From Verrucomicrobia bacterium UBA673 (lineage in GTDB: Bacteria > Verrucomicrobiota > Verrucomicrobiia > Limisphaerales > UBA1096): a stretch of DNA of 16,979 nucleotides. The notes beneath the pieces were generated by a model. It was not told where the DNA came from and searched no databases. It saw only the letters and a program-made list of their open reading frames with translations. The position numbers were made by a program, and so were the translations under genes. The stretch covers positions 904 through 17,882 of the forward strand of contig DBNL01000138.1 of NCBI GenBank assembly GCA_002299785.1. The letters are read 5' to 3'. Of the stretch, positions 1 to 6,699 are shown in pieces; positions within the stretch are counted from its first letter, which is position 1, and the number at the start of each line of letters is the position of its first letter.

Positions 1-920
1 ACGATCCCGCCGACGCCACCGTGGTCATCGGTGGGATGCTCGAGCACGTGGAGTTCGCCGGCGTGCATTCCGGCGATGCCGCGATGGTGCTACCACCGCA
101 CACGCTCTCGGCTGAGCTAATGGACACCATGCGCCGCTACTCAGACGCCATGGCCCGCGAGCTGAAAGTCACCGGCCTGATGAACGTACAGTACGCCATC
201 AAGGACGGCATCGTTTACGTGCTCGAGGTCAACCCGCGCGCCTCGCGCACCGTGCCGTTCGTCAGCAAGGCGATCGGTCGGCCGTTGGCCAAGCTGGCGG
301 CCAAGGTGATGACCGGCAAGACGCTCAAAGAGCTTGGCTTCACCGAGGAAATCATCCCGGACTACTGGGCAGTGAAAGAGTCGGTCTTCCCATTCAACCG
401 CTTCCACGGGCAGGATATTTTGCTGTCACCCGAGATGAAATCAACTGGCGAAGTGATGGGCCTCGACAACGACCTCGGCATCGCCTACGCCAAGTCGCAA
501 ATGGCCTCCGGCAGCTCGCTGCCACTCGAGGGGCGGGTGTTTATAAGCGTCAGCGACGCCCACAAGGAGGAAGTCGCCGCCTTGGCCAAGCGCTTCTCCG
601 ACCTAGGCTTCAAGCTCAGCTCCACCACCGGCACCGCCGCCGTGCTGGCCAAGGACGGCCTCGAAGTTGAGAGCGTTCCCAAGTTGGCCGAGGGTCGCCC
701 CAACACTCTGGATTTGCTGAAAAATAACGAGATTCACCTCGTCATCAACACCCCCTCCGGCCAGACACCGCGTGCGGACGAAATCAAAATCCGTACCACC
801 GCCGTGTACACGAATACCCCGATTATGACCACAATGGGCAGCGCCAAAGCCGCCGCCGAAGGCATCGCTGCACTGAAACAGAACGGCTACGCCGTCAAGC
901 CACTTCAGGAATTTCTTTAG
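1..920 (+). CDS. carB: Carbamoyl-phosphate synthase large subunit, C-terminal part (5'-truncated by window edge)
   Basis: This is the last ~306 codons of the large subunit that makes carbamoyl phosphate from bicarbonate, glutamine-derived ammonia and ATP for pyrimidine and arginine synthesis. The frame is open from base 3, so the gene begins outside the window; E. coli CarB has about 1073 residues. Visible motifs of the second ATP-grasp half are IGGMLEHVEFAGVHSGD, GLMNVQYAIKDG, VLEVNPRASRTVPFVSKA and PEMKSTGEVMG. The last ~130 residues form the MGS-like allosteric domain, with GTAAVLA, EGRPNTLDLL and INTPSG. The GTG at position 21 lies inside the conserved ATP-grasp domain and is not a start. 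The gene ends TAG at 918-920, with no clear intrinsic terminator behind it. Identity is certain from family motifs. Confidence 0.97.
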   Translation, partial: DPADATVVIGGMLEHVEFAGVHSGDAAMVLPPHTLSAELMDTMRRYSDAMARELKVTGLMNVQYAIKDGIVYVLEVNPRASRTVPFVSKAIGRPLAKLAAKVMTGKTLKELGFTEEIIPDYWAVKESVFPFNRFHGQDILLSPEMKSTGEVMGLDNDLGIAYAKSQMASGSSLPLEGRVFISVSDAHKEEVAALAKRFSDLGFKLSSTTGTAAVLAKDGLEVESVPKLAEGRPNTLDLLKNNEIHLVINTPSGQTPRADEIKIRTTAVYTNTPIMTTMGSAKAAAEGIAALKQNGYAVKPLQEFL

Positions 921-1045
921 GGAATCCAAGCGCTTAGACCGAAGCTGCCAATTTTCTATTTCTTCGTCGCTTTCGTGCTATTCGTGGTTAAATAATCTTC
1001 CACCTTTAGGCAAATCAACCCGGCCTAGTCCCCCTGTCTCCTGGC

Positions 1046-1316
1046 CTAAAAAAAAAATCGCCGCCAGCGTATGCGCAGCAGCTCTTTCAAATCCTTACTC
1101 GCCGTCACCACCACACGCATCCGGCTGGCGGCATCTTCCTTCCACTCCATCGGCAAGTCCAAGATCCGGTGCCCCTGCTGCTCCAACTCCAGCAACAGTT
1201 CCGTGGCGAAAACCAGCCGTTACCCTAAACCAACGGCACCAACTCCCGTCAGCACCTTGAACCCGCATTACGTGTCGGAAAAGCCAACCCGATATTGCAG
1301 CCAAGCGCTTAGCCAA
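1046..1316 (-). pseudogene. Remnant of a glycosyltransferase family 2 (dolichyl-phosphate sugar synthase-like) gene
   Basis: No intact ORF exists here, but pieces in different minus-strand frames join into the C-terminal part of a GT2 protein of the DPM1/DPG-synthase type. From about 1316 downward one frame reads FSDT*CGFKVLT, matching the family's FSDTQCGFK motif with Gln replaced by a TAA at 1268-1270. A second frame then reads RELVPLV*GNGWF, with a TAG at 1225-1227. At the A-run 1209-1212 the frame shifts by one base to FATELLLELEQQGHRILDL and PMEWKEDAASRMRVV, ending in a TAG at 1046-1048 after a 10-base T run. That makes two nonsense codons and two frameshifts. The N-terminal two thirds are absent, because the coding end of the metallo-beta-lactamase gene lies directly upstream. 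Motif matches are by eye; the stretch 921-1045 shows nothing. Confidence 0.72.
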
Positions 1317-1322
1317 GCAGGG

Positions 1323-2171
1323 TTACTGATAGATGGCCCAGGGCTGGGCGAAGCCGGCGAAGCCGTCCGCCGACGGGTCGAACTTCTGGAATGTGTCACC
1401 GTAGTGGGTGAGGTGCATCCTCGAGCGTAACCCGGCATCGAGCGTCTTCAACTGATCGTAGGAGGCATGAACAACGCTGGGCTCGTACAGTTGGCAGTCG
1501 TGGAAAATGGTGTCTACGTTGTCCATCGGCAGGTGCTCGAATATGAGCGGATCGAACCGCGTGTCGGCCGTAAACAAGACCCGGCCGTCGATCAGCAAGC
1601 CGGTGGACCAAAACTTCGAGCCAGAGTTGTCGCCCTCAGTCGGGATGTGCACGGTGCGGAAGATGAGCAGAAGGATGCCCCCGACCTCTAACTCGTAAAT
1701 CTCACGCGGCGACTCAGCGGTCTGGTTGGGAAAAATCAGTTCCGCCAAATCCTCGAAGCGAAACTTGCCGTTCTCGTGGTGCTCGCAACCGCCCCGCAGG
1801 GAATGATCCCAAAGGGTTTTCTTGTATTCCCGGGAAAGAATGAGCCTGGGTGTTTTTTTGAGGACGTAATGGCTAAACAGCAGAAGTTCCTCCAGGCCGC
1901 CGATGTGGTCGGCATGGCTGTGGGTGATGTGGTAGTAGTCAAAATCCCCAATACCTATTCCGCGTGAGGAGAGCACACGCGGAATAGTCGTGCCGATATC
2001 CACCAGCAGGGTCACCCCTTGTTTGGCGATGATCAGGGATGTAGGATCGTGTTGACGGGCAAACGCCGAGCCTACTCCGGGGAAACAAAGCGCGAGCCCC
2101 GACTGGCTCGCATCACACATTCTCTGCAGTCCGTCCGATGAGCCGGGGGCAATTGTCTGGATAACCTTCAT
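1323..2171 (-). CDS. MBL-fold metallo-hydrolase (RNase Z-like)
   Basis: A 282-residue single-domain metallo-beta-lactamase-fold hydrolase with no signal peptide or membrane segment. The N-terminal strand pair reads FPGVGSAF and SLIIAKQGVTLLVDIGTT, typical of the RNase Z/phosphodiesterase branch. The binuclear metal site is complete: HSHADH (H84, H86, D88, H89), H175 in TVHIP, D203 in TADTRFD, and H256 in HLTHYG; HDCQ (H224) may also contribute. It probably cleaves a phosphodiester or related ester bond in the cytoplasm. The substrate cannot be told, because the RNase Z exosite is not obvious, so a tRNA 3'-processing role is not claimed. ATG start at 2169-2171 with a poor Shine-Dalgarno. Divergent from the Cys-rich repeat gene, with 158 nt between them. 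Confidence 0.88.
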   Translation of the reverse strand: MKVIQTIAPGSSDGLQRMCDASQSGLALCFPGVGSAFARQHDPTSLIIAKQGVTLLVDIGTTIPRVLSSRGIGIGDFDYYHITHSHADHIGGLEELLLFSHYVLKKTPRLILSREYKKTLWDHSLRGGCEHHENGKFRFEDLAELIFPNQTAESPREIYELEVGGILLLIFRTVHIPTEGDNSGSKFWSTGLLIDGRVLFTADTRFDPLIFEHLPMDNVDTIFHDCQLYEPSVVHASYDQLKTLDAGLRSRMHLTHYGDTFQKFDPSADGFAGFAQPWAIYQ

Positions 2172-2329
2172 TCCACGTATTTATCGACGTTTTGTTGGAG
2201 AAATATTTATCCTTTCCGCTCATCAATTTGCAATAAAAAAGGGCTTATAATGATATTGACGCCACCAAAACCGACGAGTAGCTTTCAGCCCAACGCCAAT
2301 AGGCTATACAAAAAATTAATACTAGCACT

Positions 2330-2836
2330 ATGAAATCAAAATCAATGAAATGGCTCGGAACCTTATTGGGTTGCCTGAGTTTAGTCACCTTGGTCAGCGT
2401 TATCGCCGGCCCAGTCAATGAAAAATGCCCGCTCAGCGGTAACGCTGTAAAAAAGGATGCCACCTATTCGGTAGGGTTCTGCTGCGGCAATTGTCAGGGC
2501 AAGTTTACCGAAAATCCGGGTGCCTCCATTTCAAAAGTCAAGGCCGCCCCGATAAACGACGCTTGCCCATTCAGCGGCGATCCCATCAAGGCAACGGCCA
2601 ACTACAAGGGCGACCTCGTCGGCTTCTGCTGCAATAACTGCAAAGGCAAGTTCGAGAAGGACGCCGACAACCTAATCAAGAAGGTGAAAGTCGCCCGAAA
2701 GACGGTGAACGACAAGTGCCCGCTGAGTGGCAAAGCTATTAATCCGAAGAAAACCTACACGGTGGCCTTCTGCTGCAACAACTGCTCCGGCAAATTCAAG
2801 AAAGAACCAGCGAAGCATATCGCTAAGGTCAAGTAA
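2330..2836 (+). CDS. Exported protein of three tandem CPxSG...FCCxNC repeats (YHS/TRASH-like)
   Basis: A 168-residue protein of unassigned function. Residues 1-26 look like a Sec signal (K3, K7, hydrophobic core to about 25, likely cut after VIA at 26). C15 follows LLG, but the hydrophobic stretch before it is too short for a convincing lipobox. The rest is three tandem ~45-residue units, each N-x2-CP[LF]SG...V[GA]FCCxNCxGKF...KVK. The cysteines are C33/C51/C52/C55, C79/C100/C101/C104 and C130/C148/C149/C152. The spacing resembles YHS/TRASH-type metal-binding modules, so binding of Cu, Zn or another soft metal in the periplasm is a reasonable inference, not shown. Every repeat is also rich in Lys. 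Monocistronic: its own intergenic region lies upstream and an intrinsic terminator follows 24 nt after the stop. A second in-frame ATG (2345) is a possible alternative start. Confidence 0.85.
   Translation: MKSKSMKWLGTLLGCLSLVTLVSVIAGPVNEKCPLSGNAVKKDATYSVGFCCGNCQGKFTENPGASISKVKAAPINDACPFSGDPIKATANYKGDLVGFCCNNCKGKFEKDADNLIKKVKVARKTVNDKCPLSGKAINPKKTYTVAFCCNNCSGKFKKEPAKHIAKVK
2417..2833 (+). repeat. Three tandem coding repeats (~126-135 nt each)
   Basis: The units span about 2417-2542, 2555-2689 and 2708-2833. They align at the protein level on CP[LF]SG, FCCxNCxGKF and a closing KVK. The second unit carries about three extra residues before VGFCC. The DNA copies have diverged from one another, so this is an old internal triplication and not a recent slippage product. 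Confidence 0.85.
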
Positions 2837-2860
2837 GCCACGCCCGACAACCATTTAAAT

Positions 2861-2891
2861 AACCGCCTCGGAAACGGGGCGGTTTTTTTTT
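2861..2891 (+). terminator. Rho-independent terminator of the Cys-rich repeat gene
   Basis: A 10-bp stem (AACCGCCTCG at 2861-2870 pairing with CGGGGCGGTT at 2875-2884, one G-T pair) closes a GAAA tetraloop and runs into a nine-T tract at 2883-2891. It starts 24 nt after the stop of the plus-strand gene. On the minus strand the same stem sits 17 nt past the lpxA stop, but it is followed only by ATTTAAAT, so it would be a weak terminator in that direction. Confidence 0.93.
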
Positions 2892-2907
2892 GATTAGACA
2901 AGGTCTT

Positions 2908-3681
2908 TCAGCGGGTGATGCCCCGATCTCCAGCCTCGACAAAAGCAATAAAGTGCTCCACCTCGGGCAAAGCTTGAACCTCTGCACGGATGGCTTCTAC
3001 TGCGTTGGCGGCGGTGAGTCCTTTGCGAAATAGAAAACGATGCGCCCGTCGCAGAGCCTCCTGTGACTCTGCTGTTACGCCGTTGCGCTCCAACCCCACC
3101 TTGTTCACGGCGCGGGTTCGTGCCGGGTTGCCATCCACCATCATGAACGGCGCCACGTCGCTCACTACTTTTGTGCAGCCGCCGATGATCGACATTTTAC
3201 CCAGACGACAGAACTGGTGCACTGCCGACAAGCCGCCGATGATTGCGTGATTCTCGACAATCACGTGGCCAGCTAGCGTGCCGTTGTTGGACAAAATCAC
3301 GTGGTCGCCCAGCAGTACATTGTGGGCAACGTGGCTGTAAGCCATAATGTGGTTGTCCGAACCCACCACCGTCGCCTCGCCGTCGCCGGTGGCGCTGTGT
3401 ACGGTGGCGTTTTCCCGGAAGGTGTTGCGGTTGCCGATCCGCGTCCATGTCGTGCCACCCTTCCATTTCAAGTCCTGCGTCTTGAGACCGATGGAGGCGA
3501 ACGGAAAAAACTCGTTGCCGTTGCCGATCTCGGTGTTGCCGTCGATGACGACATGCGAATGCAGCCGGTTTCCCTCGCCAAGCCTGACGTGACGGCCGAT
3601 GACGCAGTACGGGCCAACAACACAGTCGCCGCCGAGAGTGGCCTCGGGATGAATGACTGCGGTGGGATGAATCTCAGACAT
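2908..3681 (-). CDS. lpxA: Acyl-ACP--UDP-N-acetylglucosamine O-acyltransferase
   Basis: First enzyme of lipid A synthesis: it moves a 3-hydroxyacyl chain from acyl carrier protein to the 3-OH of UDP-GlcNAc in the cytoplasm. It has 257 residues, close to the usual 262. Residues 1-~190 are a left-handed beta-helix of hexapeptide repeats (HPTAVIHPEATLG, CVVGPYCVIG). The catalytic region AYSHVAHNVLLGDHVIL holds H117 and H120, the latter equivalent to E. coli H125. GGLSAVHQFCRLG is also typical. The C-terminal ~65 residues form the helical domain, with GLERNGV and RRAHRFLFRKGL. It starts with ATG 17 nt after the lpxC-fabZ stop, so the two are almost certainly co-transcribed. It is the last gene of the minus-strand run. 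Confidence 0.97.
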   Translation of the reverse strand: MSEIHPTAVIHPEATLGGDCVVGPYCVIGRHVRLGEGNRLHSHVVIDGNTEIGNGNEFFPFASIGLKTQDLKWKGGTTWTRIGNRNTFRENATVHSATGDGEATVVGSDNHIMAYSHVAHNVLLGDHVILSNNGTLAGHVIVENHAIIGGLSAVHQFCRLGKMSIIGGCTKVVSDVAPFMMVDGNPARTRAVNKVGLERNGVTAESQEALRRAHRFLFRKGLTAANAVEAIRAEVQALPEVEHFIAFVEAGDRGITR

Positions 3682-3698
3682 GACGTGCGCCTGGTCGG

Positions 3699-5066
3699 TT
3701 ATGAATTACCCGCGAGGGTGAAGGTGATCTCGGCTTCGCTGACCACCTCGCCGCTCACCGTACAAACCCCCTTGGCCTTGGCGACCTTGCCACGGGCCCT
3801 GAGCAGCTCGATATCGATCTGCAGCACATCCCCCGGCTTAACGGGTTTGCGCCACTTAACTTTTTCAGCCGCCATGAAATAGGCGATCTTGCCTGCGTTG
3901 TCGGCCTGCTTGAGCGTGAGGATACCTGCTACCTGTGCCATCGCCTCGAGTTGCAGCACGCCAGGCATGATTGGATGTCCGGGAAAATGCCCCTGGAAAT
4001 ACGGCTCGTTGATCGTGACATTTTTCTCCGCGGTAATCTGGTTACCGTCAATCCGCGTCACCCTGTCCACCATCAGGAACGGGTAACGGTGCGGCAGAAT
4101 CTGCATGATCTGCTCGGAGTCCAGTGGGGCTGTTGTTTCTTCGCTTACTTGGGGTTGCATGGGTTGAGTGGGTTGCTTCACCGGCTTGTCGCCCGGCGGG
4201 GAAAAACTTTGCGCGGCCACCAGCGGGCGGCTGGCTTGTTGCAGAATACGCCTGGCCAGACCGCAATTGGCAGCGTGCCCCGGCTTGACCGCGACGATGT
4301 GCCCGCGCAACGGCGCGCCGACGAGACTCAAGTCGCCGATGATGTCCAGTATCTTATGCCGCACAAACTCCTCGCGGTAGCGCATCGGCTCAGCCGTCAG
4401 CACGGCATCGTCACGGATGACGATGGCATTCTCGAGGCTGCCGCCGCGGATGAGGCCGTTCTTGATGAGGTACTCTATCTCCTTGTAAAAACAAAACGTC
4501 CGCGCGTGGGCAATCTCGATCTCCCACGTCTCGGGTGTCAACTCGACGCTGAAAAACTGGGTGAACCGTCCGCCCTTGTCGGAGCTTGTGCAAGTGATCT
4601 TGAAGCCGGCGTGCGGGAATGCAGATATCACCGTGCCATTGTGCGTGTACTCTATTGGCGCGGTGACTTGCATCGGCTCGATGCGCTCCGCCTGCGCCTC
4701 GATGCCGGCCTCGCGTATCATTTTACAGAATTGCCGCGCACTACCGTCGGCCACGGGCGGTTCGCTCGAGTCAAGCTCGATGACGACGTTGGTCACCCCA
4801 AAACCGTACAGCGCAGCCAACACATGCTCCACCGTCTGCACCTTGGCGTTACCCCTGGACAACGTTGTCGAACGGTCAGTCTCGGCGACATTCCCGACCT
4901 GCGCCGGGATCTCCGCACGGCTATCGAGATCCACTCGACGAAAGAGGATCCCGGAATTCGGCGGAGCGGGCAACAGGGTCATCGAGACCTTGTTCCCGCT
5001 GTGCAGGCCGATGCCGGAAAAGCTCGCCGGCTTGGCCAGTGTTTGCTGCTGCAACACGCCACACAT
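3699..5066 (-). CDS. lpxC-fabZ: Bifunctional UDP-3-O-acyl-GlcNAc deacetylase / 3-hydroxyacyl-ACP dehydratase (LpxC-FabZ fusion)
   Basis: 455 residues joining two enzymes. Residues 1-~283 are LpxC, the zinc deacetylase that commits UDP-acyl-GlcNAc to lipid A: TVEHVLAAL gives catalytic E80 and zinc ligand H81, VRHKILDIIGDL gives H237 and D241, and KPGHAANCG gives H264. Residues ~284-315 are a Pro/Gln-rich linker (QPTQPMQPQ). Residues ~316-455 are FabZ, which dehydrates 3-hydroxyacyl-ACP in fatty-acid elongation: ILPHRYPFLMVDRV, then QGHFPGHPIMPGV with catalytic H360, and LEAMAQVAG with E374. Both active sites look complete. The two enzymes compete around the 3-hydroxyacyl-ACP branch point between phospholipid and lipid A, so fusion may tie their amounts together. 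Such fusions are known in Bacteroidota and some PVC bacteria. ATG start, no clear Shine-Dalgarno; lpxA follows. Confidence 0.97.
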   Translation of the reverse strand: MCGVLQQQTLAKPASFSGIGLHSGNKVSMTLLPAPPNSGILFRRVDLDSRAEIPAQVGNVAETDRSTTLSRGNAKVQTVEHVLAALYGFGVTNVVIELDSSEPPVADGSARQFCKMIREAGIEAQAERIEPMQVTAPIEYTHNGTVISAFPHAGFKITCTSSDKGGRFTQFFSVELTPETWEIEIAHARTFCFYKEIEYLIKNGLIRGGSLENAIVIRDDAVLTAEPMRYREEFVRHKILDIIGDLSLVGAPLRGHIVAVKPGHAANCGLARRILQQASRPLVAAQSFSPPGDKPVKQPTQPMQPQVSEETTAPLDSEQIMQILPHRYPFLMVDRVTRIDGNQITAEKNVTINEPYFQGHFPGHPIMPGVLQLEAMAQVAGILTLKQADNAGKIAYFMAAEKVKWRKPVKPGDVLQIDIELLRARGKVAKAKGVCTVSGEVVSEAEITFTLAGNS

Positions 5067-5121
5067 TTAACAGGCGGGCGCGATTGTTTGCAAGGTCAAC
5101 ACCAATCTGAACAGACTCAGC

Positions 5122-5910
5122 CTAGAGGTCCAACCGGTATCGACTTCGGTTTTTCTTAAGACTGACTTCACTTCCAAACGTTTCGCCTATCAAACCTGTC
5201 GTCATCACCTTTGACTTGGAACCGCAAGCTAATACTGAGCCATCACGCATAAGGAGAACGTGGCTGAATACCGGCATGATCTCCTCAACATGATGCGTCA
5301 CCAAAATCAATGTAGGCCCGTTATAGGTCTTACCCATTTTATCGATCAAATGAAGAAATTCCTCTCTCGCGGGCGGATCTAAGCCGGCGCACGGTTCGTC
5401 GAGCAGCAATAACTTCGGGCGCGCCATAAGGGCGCGCCCAATAAGAACCTTTTGCCGTTCACCCTGAGATAGCAAAGCCCAGGCTCGTGATTTCAGGTGC
5501 CCGCACCCGATGCGATTCAATAGCTTTCCTGCCTCCACAAGGTCAGATCGATTGGGTTTTCCCCAAAGGTTGATCATTCCGTATTTGCCGGTTACCACCG
5601 AGTTCAGAGCTGTCTCGTCCTGATCCATCATCTGCCCAACATATGAACTCACAAGACCGACCTTCCGCCGCAAAGTAGGCCAATAGGCTTTGCCAAATTG
5701 TTTTCCTAGCAAATCAATCTTCCCTTCTGATGGCATGAAATATCCGCTCAAAGCACTCAACAAAGTGGTCTTACCAGAGCCATTTCCACCAAGGATGACC
5801 CAATGTTCCCCTCGTTTTACTCGCCAATCAACATCACGTAGGATAGTCACTTCCTCACGACGAATCGTAAGATTCGTCAGTTGAATGAGAGGAGCCTCCG
5901 ACGGGGTCAT
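5122..5910 (-). CDS. ABC transporter-type ATP-binding protein, no permease nearby
   Basis: A 262-residue soluble ABC ATPase, similar in form to the YlmA/ModF-like group. Motifs: Walker A GGNGSGKT (41-48), signature LSQGE (147-151), Walker B LLLLDEP (167-173), D-loop AGLD, and H-loop VTHH (H206). The Q-loop seems to lie near VGLVSSYVGQ (84-93). No membrane segment, no second nucleotide domain, and no permease or binding protein in the window, so the transport partner, if any, is elsewhere; a regulatory or DNA-associated ATPase role is also possible. The ATG lies 3 nt after the stop of the DUF3050 gene, so translation is probably coupled. GC is low in sampled rows (45-53%) against 65-72% in lpxC and pheT rows. 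Confidence 0.9.
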   Translation of the reverse strand: MTPSEAPLIQLTNLTIRREEVTILRDVDWRVKRGEHWVILGGNGSGKTTLLSALSGYFMPSEGKIDLLGKQFGKAYWPTLRRKVGLVSSYVGQMMDQDETALNSVVTGKYGMINLWGKPNRSDLVEAGKLLNRIGCGHLKSRAWALLSQGERQKVLIGRALMARPKLLLLDEPCAGLDPPAREEFLHLIDKMGKTYNGPTLILVTHHVEEIMPVFSHVLLMRDGSVLACGSKSKVMTTGLIGETFGSEVSLKKNRSRYRLDL

Positions 5911-5913
5911 GTG

Positions 5914-6690
5914 CTAAGCAGGTAGTTTCAGAACCGCTTTGTTGACTCCGTCCCAAAAATGGATACGCGACTCCAACGAACACTGTGCTGTCTCGAGCAT
6001 CTCTTGCTCCCGAATACGGTCGCCATTGCAAAGTCGTAAAAGCATGCGAAGCGCCAAAGGACCGTGTGACTCCCCATCCAGTTCGGTGTGCCGAGTGAGA
6101 TAGTAGTAAAACGCAGGCGCGTCCGGTTCCTCAATCTTCATTTTTGCCAGAAGAGACTGGAACATCCCTGGAATGATAGTCTCCCGTCCAAGGGCAAAAG
6201 CCGCCGCAATCTGATGAGGTTGCCCCGACTCAATGACTGCAAATGTGGATTTCATGAATACCCTTGCTGGTTCGGGTATATCCCGCTTGGCTAAAGCATC
6301 CTGCAACCCAGCTGCAATAAGAGTGCCAATGAATCCATCTATTGCCGATGTTTCAATTCCGATATCCCTCATCGAATGGCGGTATAGTTCAAAATGACTG
6401 GTGAATTTCGGTTGCGCTCCCGGTGGTCCTTGATCGGATTCCTCCTCGGTCACGATCTCATTCAAAAAACGCCGTAATTCACCATCACCGTCTGGTAGCC
6501 ATGGTGAACCATGAGGCGCAAACAGTTTCTGCAATGCTTTAAGAAGCGACATGAAGTCCCAAACGGCGAACACATGATGTTGCATGAATACACCCAGTCG
6601 GGACAAATTGGTGACCGATTGAAATACGGGGTGTTGCAGAAGTCGCTCACGAATCGGATCGAGTGACGATGAATCAAAAGCTTCGCTCAT
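5914..6690 (-). CDS. DUF3050 family protein (predicted heme-oxygenase-like metal oxidase fold)
   Basis: 258 residues covering the whole DUF3050 family: FMQHHVFAVWDFMSLLKAL (residues 35-53), NEIVTEEESDQG (77-88), SHFELYRHSM (98-107), FALGRETIIPGMF (165-177), and YYLTRHTELDGESHGPLAL (196-214), ending in RIHFWDGV. The pattern of conserved His and acidic residues (H38/H39, E83/E84, E101, H105, E170, H201, E203, E207, H209) on long helices fits the heme-oxygenase-like oxidase superfamily, whose members often hold a di-metal site. The reaction is unknown. No signal peptide. It begins 9 nt after the pheT stop and ends 3 nt before the ABC ATPase start, so all three likely share a transcript. GC is low (42-52% in sampled rows), possibly reflecting acquisition together with the ABC gene. 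Confidence 0.93.
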   Translation of the reverse strand: MSEAFDSSSLDPIRERLLQHPVFQSVTNLSRLGVFMQHHVFAVWDFMSLLKALQKLFAPHGSPWLPDGDGELRRFLNEIVTEEESDQGPPGAQPKFTSHFELYRHSMRDIGIETSAIDGFIGTLIAAGLQDALAKRDIPEPARVFMKSTFAVIESGQPHQIAAAFALGRETIIPGMFQSLLAKMKIEEPDAPAFYYYLTRHTELDGESHGPLALRMLLRLCNGDRIREQEMLETAQCSLESRIHFWDGVNKAVLKLPA

Positions 6691-6699
6691 AAACTATTC

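Noticed and set aside
926..1312. 12-bp direct repeat CCAAGCGCTTAG (926-937 and 1301-1312) flanking the glycosyltransferase remnant, considered as a target-site or att duplication.
   Set aside because: Several 12-mers are expected to recur by chance in 17 kb, and the word belongs to the wider CCAAGCGC/TTGGCCAAG family. No transposase, integrase or inverted ends are present.
1071..1430. 119-codon plus-strand ORF and 73-codon minus-strand ORF (1095-1316) in the carB/MBL gap.
   Set aside because: The plus ORF is the antisense of the glycosyltransferase remnant and runs into the MBL gene. The minus ORF is an off-frame reading of the same remnant; neither looks like a protein.
2246..2310. Possible promoter elements for the Cys-rich gene: TATAAT at 2246-2251, and CTTTCA (2282-2287) with TATACA (2305-2310) at 17-bp spacing.
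   Set aside because: TATAAT has no acceptable -35 box; the second pair matches the sigma-70 consensus at only 3/6 and 4/6 positions. Too weak to annotate.
3951..5159. 402-codon ORF on the plus strand opposite lpxC-fabZ.
   Set aside because: It lies wholly antisense to a gene with complete LpxC and FabZ active sites. Its His/Arg-rich composition is typical of an antisense shadow in high-GC DNA.
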